Assembly: GCA_034437795.1 (NCBI GenBank)
Contig: DAOTTI010000279.1
Span: 1-41,417, forward strand
Source of the DNA: DAOTTI01 sp034437795
GTDB lineage: Bacteria > Chloroflexota > UBA11872 > UBA12225
Length of the DNA stretch: 41,417 nucleotides
Direction: 5' to 3'
Part shown: positions 31,449 to 39,829 of the stretch, one piece after another
How positions within the stretch are numbered: the first letter of the stretch is position 1
Layout of the letters: each line of letters begins with the position of its first letter
Translations under genes and position numbers: made by a program
The notes under the pieces: generated by a model
Seen by the model: only the letters and a program-made list of their open reading frames with translations
What the model was told of the DNA's origin: nothing
Databases searched by the model: none

Positions 31449-32282
31449 TCAGGACACCTGACCTTCCTCCTCGGCGGCGACGGCGACGGCGAACTCGACC
31501 TCAGCAATGGAGTTGACGCCAACGCAGACGGAATGGGCGTAGGGAAGGCGGAGATTGAACCGGATGGCGTCCCGGACCTCCGCCGGCGTCCTGGTCAGGC
31601 CGCCTTGGGCAAGGGTCTTCATCAGGCAGATGGCCTTACCGGCGTCGTACACCCGCTGGACGAGGGGGAGGTGCTCCGCCAGAGTGGCGTGCTTGAGCAT
31701 GAGACCGTCGCGGTTCACCGTGGTCAGGACGACCTCGATGCGCGGGTCGGTGGCGCACACGTCCATGATGGCCCCGCTGCCCAGGTGGGTAGACATGCCG
31801 ACGGCGCGCACCTTGCCGGCATCTTTAGCGCGCAGCAGGGCTTCCAGGGCGCCAGCGCGGTTCTGGAACTCTTCGACCGTCTCGATGCCGTGCAGCAGGA
31901 TGGTATCGATGTACTCGGTGCCCATCTCCTGCAGGTAGCGATCGACGTGGGCGGCCGCGTCCGCGTAGGTCTTGGCGGGGGTCTTGGTATTGATGACCAC
32001 GTCCTCGCGCGTGGCGCTGCGGAGGGCCTCCCCGACGTGGGGGTGGGTCTTGTAGCCGTCGGCCGTATCCCAGAAGTTCACGCCGAGCTCAAGGCCCCGC
32101 AGCAGGATGCGGGCGGCCTCCGTCGGGGCGAGGTTGTGCCGGAGCACGGCCATGAGGCCGGTCCCCCAGCAGAGGCGAGAGACCGAGAGGCCGGTGTGGC
32201 CGTAGGGCACGCGCTGCGTCAGGGGCCGGAGGCCGCTGACCTCCGTCACGTGGACTGCCGGGGGCACCAGGGTAGCCGTCAT
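31449..32282 (-). CDS. Aldo/keto reductase
   Basis: A 277-residue NAD(P)H-dependent oxidoreductase of the TIM-barrel AKR fold. The catalytic tetrad is visible: Asp72 in NFWDTADGY, Tyr77, Lys100 in VVINTKT, and His131 in ILLHGIE. It probably reduces or oxidises a sugar or small carbonyl compound. The part before residue 25 is a short extension. AGAGGTG lies a few bases before the ATG at 32282. It is convergent with the acetyltransferase gene, 107 bp apart, and the gene-free stretch after its start faces the 32762 gene. Confidence 0.9.
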   Translation of the reverse strand: MTATLVPPAVHVTEVSGLRPLTQRVPYGHTGLSVSRLCWGTGLMAVLRHNLAPTEAARILLRGLELGVNFWDTADGYKTHPHVGEALRSATREDVVINTKTPAKTYADAAAHVDRYLQEMGTEYIDTILLHGIETVEEFQNRAGALEALLRAKDAGKVRAVGMSTHLGSGAIMDVCATDPRIEVVLTTVNRDGLMLKHATLAEHLPLVQRVYDAGKAICLMKTLAQGGLTRTPAEVRDAIRFNLRLPYAHSVCVGVNSIAEVEFAVAVAAEEEGQVS

Positions 32283-32761
32283 TGCTGCACCTCTTCACCG
32301 ACTGTGTTAACTGGTAGCGCTCCGTCAACTGCCATCTGCTGCGCTCTCCAATGCTCCTCCCTCGCTACCCCGCGGACGGCGGTTGACAGACCAGTAGCGC
32401 TGTGTCCCGTGGCAGCCGGCAGCGTTCCACCAACCGCGAGCTCCCCCGCAGCATCTGGCCGGCAGAGAAGTGGCGCTCCGCCAACGTGCGTTGCGTGGTT
32501 CGCGTTCGGTGAACGCAGGCTGCCATTGACCGTTAACCGAAGGGGACGGCCAGACCCGATGGCGCGGCGCGTGATCGTCACCGGGCCAGGCTGCCCGTAC
32601 GTGGCCACATAGTACCAGTGCGCCGTGCCGGCAGCCCCATTGCTCGCCCGAGGCGCCGGCCGGTAAGGTGAAATACGGTGCTGCGCTGGCACGTCATCAC
32701 CAGACCGGCAGCTCCCTCAGCGGTGAGGGACGCCGCTGGCACCTGAAATGGAGGTAGCGTG
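32283..32761. promoter_or_regulatory. Divergent intergenic region with short palindrome
   Basis: 479 bp between the AKR gene (minus) and a binding-protein gene (plus), without a credible gene. It has a perfect short palindrome, GCGTTC (32502-32507), GGT, GAACGC (32511-32516), of a size used by LacI-type regulators, and two partly related elements, GGTAGCGCTCCGTCAAC (32333-32349) and AGTGGCGCTCCGCCAAC (32469-32485). No clear promoter hexamers were found. GGAGGT at 32750-32755 is the ribosome-binding site of the plus-strand gene. Confidence 0.35.
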
Positions 32762-34138
32762 ATGGAACGGACACTGCAGAGGGTCTCACGACGCACCATG
32801 GTCCGGGGGCTAGGTAGCCTGCTCGCCACCGGTGTGCTGGCCGCCTGCGGCCAGGCAGCGGGCACGGGGCAGCCGGGCGCCGAACGGGAGCCGGCCACGC
32901 CGGTCACGCTGGAGTACTGGCCCCACTGGGGTGGGGCGGCGCGCGAGCCGGCCTACGCTAAGCTGAGCGAGGCCTTTACGGCGGAGCATCCCAAGATCAC
33001 GATCAATACCACACCGTACGGCCACAACCTGGAGAAGCTCATCTCCAACGTTGTGGCCGGCACGCCGCCGGACGTGGCGATCATCCGGAGCTCCGGGCAG
33101 GCCCTGGCCATCAAGGGGGCCATCCAGGCCCTGGACGACCGGATCGCCAAGGCGCGGCTCTTCAAGAAGAGCGACTACGCCGACGCGCAGTGGGAGCAGT
33201 ACCTCTGGAAGGGCAAGATCTACGCTATTCCTGCTATGGAGAATGGGGCCCGCGGGGCGCTGGTCTATAACAAGCGGCTGTTTACGGAGGCGGGGCTCAA
33301 TCCCAATCAGCCCCCGAAGACGCTTGACGAGTTGCAGCGCCTCCACGAGCGGATCACCAAGGAGGACGGCGGGCAGATCACGCGCCTGGGGTTTGACCCC
33401 TGGGACGCCATGAGCCAGGAGGGCTTCCTGGAGTTCTGGGGCGAGGGAATGCACGGCGCCCGGTGGTACGACGCCGGCAAGCTCAAGCTCAACCTGAATA
33501 GCCCCGAGATGGTCCAGGCCGTGGAGGCCTTCACCAGCTTCCGCATCCGTACCGGCTGGGACAAGGTCGCCGCCTTCCGCCAGACCTACGGGTTCTGGAC
33601 AGGGAGGACGGGGGGCATCACCCAGCAGACGGTGGCGATGCAGATCAACGGCTACTGGACCCCGGGGGAGATCCGCGTCTTCGCCGACCCGACGTCAGAC
33701 GTGGGGAACAACCTCGAGTACACCTGGGTGCCGACCCGCAGGGGAACGCAGAAGGTCCAGCTCATCGGGGGCTGGGCCGCCTGCATGCCCGCCGGCGTCA
33801 AGCAGGCGGACGCCGCCTGGCGCTTCATGGAGTGGCTCACGACGGCGAAGTGCAACCAGATCCTGCTGGATGAGTTCGGCTTCCAGAACGGCAACAAGAC
33901 CGCGGCCAAGGAGCTCAAGTTCGACCACGTGCCCAAGCTGAAGTTCTACCTCGATTCGCTGACACAGGCGGACAAGGTCGTGCAGCCGATCAACATCCCC
34001 ATCTGGTCCGATCTGGACCGCGGCTATCGCGCCGTGCTCAACGACGTCGGCCAGGGAAAGAAGGCAGCGAAGGCGGCGCTGGATGAGCTGCAGACGCAGA
34101 TGCAGCAGCTGCTGGACGAGGTGGTGAAGGGGACCTGA
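32762..34138 (+). CDS. Extracellular solute-binding lipoprotein, family 1 (sugar type)
   Basis: A 458-residue Tat lipoprotein: twin Arg 10-11 (VSRRTMVRG), lipobox LAAC with Cys29. The mature domain shows LEYWPHWGGAAREPAYAKL, NVVAGTPPDVAII, LWKGKIYAIPAMENGARGALVYNKRLF, and DAAWRFMEWLTTAKC, all family-1 sugar-binding signatures. GGAGGT is 6 nt before the ATG at 32762; a GTG at 32759 is also possible. It has no transport partners nearby. Ligand unknown. Confidence 0.9.
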   Translation: MERTLQRVSRRTMVRGLGSLLATGVLAACGQAAGTGQPGAEREPATPVTLEYWPHWGGAAREPAYAKLSEAFTAEHPKITINTTPYGHNLEKLISNVVAGTPPDVAIIRSSGQALAIKGAIQALDDRIAKARLFKKSDYADAQWEQYLWKGKIYAIPAMENGARGALVYNKRLFTEAGLNPNQPPKTLDELQRLHERITKEDGGQITRLGFDPWDAMSQEGFLEFWGEGMHGARWYDAGKLKLNLNSPEMVQAVEAFTSFRIRTGWDKVAAFRQTYGFWTGRTGGITQQTVAMQINGYWTPGEIRVFADPTSDVGNNLEYTWVPTRRGTQKVQLIGGWAACMPAGVKQADAAWRFMEWLTTAKCNQILLDEFGFQNGNKTAAKELKFDHVPKLKFYLDSLTQADKVVQPINIPIWSDLDRGYRAVLNDVGQGKKAAKAALDELQTQMQQLLDEVVKGT

Positions 34139-34156
34139 GCGCGGGGCGGCGGGCGC

Positions 34157-35272
34157 TCAGCGCGACACGCCCGCCACACGGTCGCCACGCATCCGCGCCC
34201 AGCGGCGCTGCGCGCGGCGTTCAGCGGCAATCACCAGAGGAGATTGGGCGCCCGCCCACGGGCCCATAGGCCGCAGTCCTACCGGGGCGCCGCGCGTCGC
34301 TGGTCGGAGAAGACCGGCGCTGGCGTGCGGGGATCTCCTGCCCGCGCCCGGCACGGTCGCGCTTGGGACAGCCCGCGAAGCCGCGCCACTTGGAGCGGGA
34401 CCGGCGTGGATAGTGGCGAGCGCCGCGTCGATGGCGGCGAGGTGCATGGCGGCGCGCTGGTCGAGCGGGAGAACGGTGGGCGTTTCCACCGTGGCCTGGA
34501 GCACTCGCTCCAGCTGCTGGGCCGGGTCGACGGTGAGGATGCTTGCCGTCGCCGCGGCCGGCGGCGGGAGGCGCAGGCGATAGCGGGCGACGTAGAACGG
34601 CAGGGGCCCGGTCTTGAAGGCGCGCCGGTTCTCCCGTGCGCGCTCTGAGTCGAGCTCCACGACGGCGTCTTTGACCGGGATCTGGCCGTCGACCAGCGGG
34701 CCCGGATGGAGCGGCCCCAGGCCCCGCACGGCTTCCACGATGGCGCGGCCCAGGGTCGCGGGCGCGAAGACGTACAGCCCAGGGGCATCGACGTCTTCAT
34801 GGCAGTCGACGAAGAGATCGAAGCGCCGCCGGCCGAGGGCGCGCTTGAGCAGCGTGACCTCACGGGTGAGGCGGCCGGCGCGCCGGAAGCTGCGGTTCAG
34901 GTCGCGCCCGCCGGGGCCTTCACGCCGGTCATGGACGTACCCCCACGGGTTGCTGCAGGGGAGCACCGTAAACTCGACGTCTGGCCAGCGCTCGTAACGG
35001 CGCTGCTCCAGAAAGCGCACCATCGCCTCAGCGCCGGCCGGCTCGTCCCCGTGCGTGCCGCCGTTGAGGAGGACGCGGCGGACGGTCCGTGGCTGCGGCG
35101 TCGCGGCGTGGCGCTTCCCTACCGGCGAGGGACGTGCGGCGGGGACGCGCACCAGGAGCAGGTCGTAGCGCTCGGCGCCGTCGGGAGTGATCTGCTGGCC
35201 ATAGACGCGCCAGGAGACGGGGGGCCGGGCGGCGGCCTTGACGCGTTCGACGAGAGCGGTGTAATCGCGCAT
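34157..35272 (-). CDS. M14 family zinc carboxypeptidase / succinylglutamate desuccinylase-like protein
   Basis: A 371-residue metallohydrolase. Zinc ligands are visible: His74 and Glu77 in GGTHGDEPAGAEAM and His158 in FVDCHED. NPWGYVHDRREGPGGRDLNRSF is the substrate-binding N-R segment. It could remove an amino acid or acyl group from a small peptide or conjugate. There is no signal peptide. The last 75 residues are Ala/Pro/Arg-rich without structure, probably a disordered or run-on tail. TACACT lies 10 nt before the ATG with no ribosome-binding site, another possibly near-leaderless start. It converges with the binding-protein gene 18 bp away. Confidence 0.82.
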   Translation of the reverse strand: MRDYTALVERVKAAARPPVSWRVYGQQITPDGAERYDLLLVRVPAARPSPVGKRHAATPQPRTVRRVLLNGGTHGDEPAGAEAMVRFLEQRRYERWPDVEFTVLPCSNPWGYVHDRREGPGGRDLNRSFRRAGRLTREVTLLKRALGRRRFDLFVDCHEDVDAPGLYVFAPATLGRAIVEAVRGLGPLHPGPLVDGQIPVKDAVVELDSERARENRRAFKTGPLPFYVARYRLRLPPPAAATASILTVDPAQQLERVLQATVETPTVLPLDQRAAMHLAAIDAALATIHAGPAPSGAASRAVPSATVPGAGRRSPHASAGLLRPATRGAPVGLRPMGPWAGAQSPLVIAAERRAQRRWARMRGDRVAGVSR

Positions 35273-35311
35273 GGCTGTGCAAAGTGTACGGCGGATGGCG
35301 CTCCGCCCGCG

Positions 35312-35410
35312 GCCATAGGGTAATCTCTGTGCCCGCGCACCTTCGCCGACGCCATCCCACTGCAGGTGCTGGCCGAGGCCAGCTATAGGGTATCTTTGTG
35401 CCCGCGCATC
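35312..35410 (+). repeat. Two imperfect copies of a 30-bp element
   Basis: GCCATAGGGTAATCTCTGTG followed by CCCGCGCAC starts at 35312, and GCTATAGGGTATCTTTGTG followed by CCCGCGCAT starts at 35382. TATAGGGTAT in the second is A/T-rich against the background and could be promoter or operator DNA. Confidence 0.6.
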
Positions 35411-35424
35411 CGCGCGAGAGCGCC

Positions 35425-35480
35425 GGAAAGGACGAAGGACGAAAGAAGGACGAAAAAAGAAGGACGAAAGACGAAAAGTG
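35425..35480 (+). repeat. GGACGAA heptamer array upstream of the aldolase gene
   Basis: GGACGAA-type units recur with mostly 7-nt phase (GGACGAA at 35431 and 35438; GGACGAA again at 35448 and 35462), purine-only over about 50 bp. Same unit as in the sdhB tail. Confidence 0.7.
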
Positions 35481-35583
35481 ACAGGCGAGGGAGAAAGGGC
35501 GAAGGCGTACTCGTCCTTGGCCCTGCGTCTCTCGTCTGTTCAAGGCCGGTGCCCCGGCGCGCGGGCGGGCCCGAAGGAGGCAG

Positions 35584-36369
35584 ATGATGAGACGGAATAA
35601 GCTACGTGAGCTGCTCAGAGCCGGCAAGCCAACGCTCGGCACGCACATCCACACCACCTGGCCATCGGTGATCGAAGCGATCGGCCACACCGGCGTGTAC
35701 GACTACGTGGAGTTCGTGGCGGAGTACGCCCCCTACACGCTGCACGACCTGGACAACATGGCCCGTGCCGCCGAGCTACATGATCTCTCGCTGATGATCA
35801 AGCTGGACCAGGACGCGCAGCAGGTGGTGACGCAGCACGCCATCGGCTCCGGCTTCCACTCCGTGCTGTTTGTCGACATTCGCAGCGCCGACGACGTGCG
35901 GCGCTGCGTGCAGGCGGTGCGGCCGGAGACGCCGGAAGATGGGGGCCGCCACGGCGTGGCCACCCGCCGGATCACGTACATGGGGTACGGCGGGACGCGC
36001 GACTACGTGCAGGCGCTCCGCGACGTGGTCATCGCCATCATGATCGAGAAGCGGGAGGCGGTCGAGAACCTGGAAGAGATCCTGTCGGTGCCCGGCATCG
36101 ACATGGTGCAGTGGGGCCCGGCAGACTACTCGATGAGCATCGGGCGCTACGGCGAGCGCGGCCATCCGGACGTCCGAGCGGCGGAGAAGAAGGTCTTCGA
36201 GACGGCCCTCAAGATGGGGATTCCCCCGCGGGCAGAGATCGGCAGTCCGGAGGACGCCAGGCGGTTCCTGGACATGGGGGTGCGCCACTTCTGCATGGGC
36301 ACAGACATCGCCATCCTCTACCAGGTGCTCAAGCGCCAGGGGGAAAGCCTGCGCGAGCTCCTCGGCTGA
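35584..36369 (+). CDS. HpcH/HpaI aldolase/citrate lyase family protein
   Basis: A 261-residue TIM-barrel protein of the class II 2-keto acid aldolase family, which cleaves 2-keto-3-deoxy sugar acids or 4-hydroxy-2-oxo acids into pyruvate and an aldehyde. The metal ligands are kept: Glu155 in AIMIEKREAVENLEEI and Asp181 in WGPADYSMSIG. Two usual active-site residues differ: the catalytic His of the family's EHAP segment is Tyr48 (AEYAPYTLHDLDN), and the pyruvate-binding Arg is Lys73 (SLMIKLDQ). It may be a distinct subfamily with another reaction. AAGGAGG lies 5 nt before the first ATG (35584); a second ATG follows at 35587. Together with the UxaA dehydratase it would complete a sugar-acid route, although the two genes are 34 kb apart. 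Confidence 0.85.
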   Translation: MMRRNKLRELLRAGKPTLGTHIHTTWPSVIEAIGHTGVYDYVEFVAEYAPYTLHDLDNMARAAELHDLSLMIKLDQDAQQVVTQHAIGSGFHSVLFVDIRSADDVRRCVQAVRPETPEDGGRHGVATRRITYMGYGGTRDYVQALRDVVIAIMIEKREAVENLEEILSVPGIDMVQWGPADYSMSIGRYGERGHPDVRAAEKKVFETALKMGIPPRAEIGSPEDARRFLDMGVRHFCMGTDIAILYQVLKRQGESLRELLG

Positions 36370-36714
36370 GACCGGTTCGGTGTGGCCAGACTATGGTTCG
36401 GGTCCAGACCTGATTTGTGCATTCACGACCCCCACGGCTCGCCAGGCGCCGTGCCGCACGTGCCGCACGCGTCGAGGTCCAGACCTGATTTGTGCATTCA
36501 CGGCCCCCACGGGGAGCGGTATCGGCGGCGGCCGCCGCGCAGTGGCGGCCACGGCTCCCTGGCGGTGCGCGTGGAACCCTGCGCTCGGCCACGTCAGCCA
36601 CCTCAGGGCCCTGAGCGTCGCGGCGGGCCACCACCTGCAGGTGCGGGCAGACGGGGATGATCTCAACTGCTCCCGCGCGCCGCTGTGTCCCGAGCGGTGC
36701 CGGGCAGGTGCCGG
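36370..36714. other. Convergent intergenic region with a 37-bp direct repeat
   Basis: 345 bp without a credible gene between the aldolase (plus) and a binding protein (minus). The left part holds two near-identical 37-bp copies described separately. The right part is GC-rich with no recognisable motif, and its open frames give only low-complexity protein. Confidence 0.45.
36401..36512 (+). repeat. Two 37-bp direct repeats separated by 38 bp
   Basis: Copies at 36401-36437 and 36476-36512 differ at one base. Each begins GGTCCAGACCTGATTTGTGC and continues with ATTCACG and CCCCCACGG. The dimensions resemble a two-repeat CRISPR, but there are no further copies and no cas genes. Confidence 0.85.
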
Positions 36715-38064
36715 CTACCGCGGCTGATCCAGGATGGCCTGCACCTCGGCGGCCATGGCGCGCAGCGCGGCGGCGCTGGGAGCCGTTTTCTGGTCGCGGA
36801 AGGCGGTCATGTGCCGGGTGACCACGCTGTTGACCTCTGCCTGCCGGAAGTTTGCCGCCACGCTGTAGGTCACCTGTGCGGCATACTGGTCCATCGTCTT
36901 GCAGACCCGCTCCAGCATCTCCCGCGGGTAGAGCGGGTCGTTCAGGAGGCGCTCGTCGCAGTAGACGTCGTGGCGCATGCCCGGGGTGTTGGAGCCCCGC
37001 GTCTGCAAGCCCAGCGCGACACCGGTCTCGCGATCGGTGAACCACTGCACTACCGGCCAGCCCTGGTCCACCACACGCGTGGCGCTGTTCAGGCCAATGG
37101 GGGCAACGCTCAATTCGGCGCCGAACTTGCCGGTAGGCCCCTTGGGCATGGCGACCATGGACCACTGAAAACTGTCCTTCACGGCGTTGCGGAGACCCCC
37201 GCGGGCGCCGGCGAGCATCTGGCCGGCCATGGCGATGGCGCCGCTCCCGAAGTCGGCGTCGGTATAGGGCCTGGCCGGCATGACCTCTCTGCGGTGCCAC
37301 AGGTCCCAGTGCCACTGGACGGCCTGGAGGGCCTGCGGGCTATCGGCGACGCAGCGCTTGCCATCCGGCGAGAGCAGGTCGCCTCCGAAGCGGCGGAAGG
37401 CGGCCAGCGTGTGCTGGAAGTTGCCCCACTGCGTGTTGTAGCCATAGCGGCTGCCGTCGCGGGAAGTCAGCTTCTCGGCGGCGGTAACCAGGTCATCCAG
37501 GGTCCAGGAGTCATGCGGCTCGCGGAGGCCTGCGCGGGCGAAGGCATCACGGTTATAGAACAGGAAGCAGTAGCCGACCTGGCCGCGAGCGGGCAGGCCA
37601 AAGAGCTTGCCATCGAGGCGGAGGGCGCTCAGGCCGCTCTCGTACCACTGCTTCAGGTTGAGCTTGTCGCGCTGCACCAGCCGGTCGATCGGCTGGAGGC
37701 TACCGCCGGCCGCGAGCCCCTCGAAGAGGAGGTTTTGCAGATACACCACGTCGGCCAGCGTGCCGGCGGCCGCGTGGGTGCGGATCACCTCCAGGTAATC
37801 GCCGGCCAGGGCCTGGTAGTCCAGCCGGATGCGCGGGTACCTCTCCTGGAATTCAGCCGCGCGCCTGGTGAAGGCTTCCTCCTCGGCCGTGCGAGAGAAG
37901 AACGTGACCCGCACCGGCTCGGATGAGGGAGGCGTCTCGGAGCCTTGCCCGCCCAGGGCGCAGGCGGCTGTGACCGCTGGCAGAGCGAGCGCGATGTGCC
38001 GGCGGCTGAGCCGCTGGAGAGCCGACAACGTTGCCCCGTTACGTGTGAATGGCGCTGCGACCAT
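36715..38064 (-). CDS. Extracellular solute-binding lipoprotein, family 1 (sugar type)
   Basis: A 449-residue Tat lipoprotein: twin Arg 21-22 (RLSRRHIALAL), lipobox TAAC with Cys35. The mature part shows VRVTFFSRTAEEEAFTRRAAEFQERYPRI-like opening, AAAGTLADVVYLQNLL, LDGKLFGLPARGQVGYCFLFYNRDAFARAG, and GWPVVQWFTDRETG. GGAGGTAATCC precedes the ATG at 38064. It is the fifth orphan sugar-binding protein of the window, flanked by the aldolase and the SDR. Ligand unknown. Confidence 0.88.
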   Translation of the reverse strand: MVAAPFTRNGATLSALQRLSRRHIALALPAVTAACALGGQGSETPPSSEPVRVTFFSRTAEEEAFTRRAAEFQERYPRIRLDYQALAGDYLEVIRTHAAAGTLADVVYLQNLLFEGLAAGGSLQPIDRLVQRDKLNLKQWYESGLSALRLDGKLFGLPARGQVGYCFLFYNRDAFARAGLREPHDSWTLDDLVTAAEKLTSRDGSRYGYNTQWGNFQHTLAAFRRFGGDLLSPDGKRCVADSPQALQAVQWHWDLWHRREVMPARPYTDADFGSGAIAMAGQMLAGARGGLRNAVKDSFQWSMVAMPKGPTGKFGAELSVAPIGLNSATRVVDQGWPVVQWFTDRETGVALGLQTRGSNTPGMRHDVYCDERLLNDPLYPREMLERVCKTMDQYAAQVTYSVAANFRQAEVNSVVTRHMTAFRDQKTAPSAAALRAMAAEVQAILDQPR

Positions 38065-38638
38065 GGATTACCTCCATCCCCTCGCGCGCTTAGGCTACGA
38101 TGTGAGGGCGCGAGCGTCAACTGCGGGAATGGTGCGGCGGACACAGTACGCTTCCGGCACGGCCGTGGCGGACCTCACTCCTTTCGGTCACGGCCGTGCC
38201 GCCCCCTGCCTCAAGCCGCCCCCGCTCCGACACGGAGAGGGGGAACGCCGGCCACGGCCGTGCGGCTGGGCCTCGCCGGGAGAGAGGACCTCACCCCCTG
38301 GCCCCCTCTCCGACACGGAGAGGGGGGACGACGACCACCGCGGTGCGGCTTGGCCCCGCCGCCCCCGCTCCGCGTCGGAGCGGCGGAACAATGGCTACGG
38401 GGAGAGGATCTGACCCGCGGCGGCCTGGCCGCCGGTCGGACGCGGAAAGATGGGATGCGGGAATGCAGCGAGAGGGAACGCGGGCCACGGCCTGGCGCCA
38501 TTCGGACCTCTTGGGCACGCGCAACGGTGTGGGGACGGCAGCGGCAGACCCGAGCAGGTCCCATCGACGTGCAGGCTGCCTCAGAGGTAACGGCCAAACT
38601 CAGCGACTGATCAGCGGCGCAAGGTAAGGAGGCGAGAC
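38065..38638. repeat. Mosaic block of intergenic hairpin repeats, second copy
   Basis: 574 bp between divergent genes. From about 38155 to 38520 it is built from the same modules as the 24.5-25.0 kb block: GGCGGACCTCACTCCTTTCG (38167-38186), GCCACGGCCGTGCGGCT (38251-38267), CCCCCTCTCCGACACGGAGA (38302-38321), GCGGTGCGGCTTGGCCCCGC (38341-38360), and GGCCACGGCCTGGCGCCATT (38482-38501). No gene is credible. The last 30 bp carry AAGGAGG for the SDR gene. Confidence 0.7.
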
Positions 38639-39412
38639 GTGGATCTGGGGCTTCGAGGCAAGGTGGGGCTCGTGACGGGCGGGAGCCGCGGTATCGGCCG
38701 GGCGATCGCCCTGCGGCTGGCGGCGGAAGGGTGCGACGTGGCCATCTGTGGCCGGACGGCGACCGCCCTGGAGCAGGCCGCAGACGAGATCCGCGCCGCC
38801 GGCGTGCGCGCCCATGGAGTGGCCGCCGACGTGACGGTGCCGGGGGAGGTAGAGCGGTTCGTCGAGGAAAGCGTCGCAGCGCTGGGCGGCGTCGACCTGC
38901 TGGTGGCGAATGTGGGCGGCACGTCCGGCGGGGGTCTGCTGGAAGCAACAGACCAGGATTGGCTGCGGACCTTCGACCTGAACCTGTTTCATGCGGTGCG
39001 GGCAATCCGCGCTGCCGTGCCGCACATGGAGCGGCGGGGCGGCGGGAGTGTGGCCATCATCGCCTCCATCTCTGGCTGGAAACCGGGGCCGCGGGCGCAG
39101 TATGGCGCCGCCAAGGCTGGGGAGATCTTCCTGGCAGGGGCGCTGGCGTGGGAGCTGGCCCCGAAGCGGATCCGCGTAAACACCGTGAGCCCCGGCTCGA
39201 TCCTGTTTCCAGGCGGGGGCTGGGAGCGCTTCCGCGCTCAGAATCCGGAGCGCTTTGCGGAGTTCGAGCGGCGGGAGTTTCCCTGGCAGCGCCTGGGCCG
39301 GCCGGAAGAGGTGGCGGATGTGGTGGCCTTCCTGCTGTCGGAGCGGGCGAGCTGGATCAACGGAGCGAACATCCCCGTGGATGGCGGGCAGGGACGCCCG
39401 ACGGCGTTCTGA
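38639..39412 (+). CDS. Short-chain dehydrogenase/reductase (classical SDR)
   Basis: A 257-residue NAD(P)-dependent oxidoreductase of the Rossmann fold. Cofactor motif TGGSRGIG (13-20), stabilising NVGG (91-94, in place of NNAG), catalytic Ser143 in IIASISG, Tyr155 and Lys159 in YGAAK, and the C-terminal GANIPVDGGQG are all present. CGRT after the second strand, with an Arg, fits NADP(H) preference. Likely acts on a sugar or 3-oxoacyl-like alcohol/ketone. GTG at 38639 is supported by AAGGAGG 7-13 nt upstream. Confidence 0.93.
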   Translation: MDLGLRGKVGLVTGGSRGIGRAIALRLAAEGCDVAICGRTATALEQAADEIRAAGVRAHGVAADVTVPGEVERFVEESVAALGGVDLLVANVGGTSGGGLLEATDQDWLRTFDLNLFHAVRAIRAAVPHMERRGGGSVAIIASISGWKPGPRAQYGAAKAGEIFLAGALAWELAPKRIRVNTVSPGSILFPGGGWERFRAQNPERFAEFERREFPWQRLGRPEEVADVVAFLLSERASWINGANIPVDGGQGRPTAF

Positions 39413-39829
39413 GCGAGGCCGCCCGCTCCGCGCCACCAATCTACCCACCTACCAGACTGCCGGCAGGGTCAGGCGCAGCCTGCCGTCCCACATTCAGGCC
39501 GGCGCATGGCAGGCGACAACAGGCCGCCGATGGGAAAGCGTTGATGGGGAAGCATTGAGGAGATGACGCATCCGGCGAGGGAGTAGCTCGCGCGGGCTCC
39601 GGTGGGAATGGGCAGGCACTTCATCCGTCGCTGGTGCCCCGCAGGGACATGACCGATGGTCCGTGAGCGGCGCCCTCACCCTCGCCCTCTCCCAAGGGGA
39701 GAGGGGACCCGTCGCCGGTCGGGAGGGGTCCAGGCTCGGAGAGCCGGCGATTTGAACAGCCTAATGCCAATCCGCATCTGAGCGCTCATAAGTGGCGCGC
39801 TCACTGGAAGGACAGCAAGAGCGAGCCTT
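39413..39829. other. Gene-free region with one hairpin repeat
   Basis: 417 bp after the SDR gene with no credible gene. It holds a CCCTCACCC module followed by a perfect stem, CCCTCTCCC (39685-39693) against GGGAGAGGG (39697-39705), matching the copies near 3.2 kb. The stem could terminate SDR transcription; no T-run follows. Confidence 0.55.

Larger units (their letters stand above)
35273..35583. other. Divergent intergenic region with duplicated element and heptamer array
   Basis: These 311 bp have no gene. They hold two imperfect copies of a 30-bp element (35312-35410), a heptamer array (35425-35480) with an opposite-facing arm TCGTCCTT at 35511-35518, and the AAGGAGG ribosome-binding site of the aldolase gene (35573-35579). 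Promoters for both flanking genes should lie here, but none is convincing. Confidence 0.45.

Noticed and set aside
36401..36512. CRISPR array
   Set aside because: Only two repeats, no leader or cas genes, and similar two-copy pairs with unrelated sequences lie nearby.
39685..39705. Classical Rho-independent terminator
   Set aside because: The stem is perfect but no T-run follows, and the same stem recurs as a dispersed repeat.
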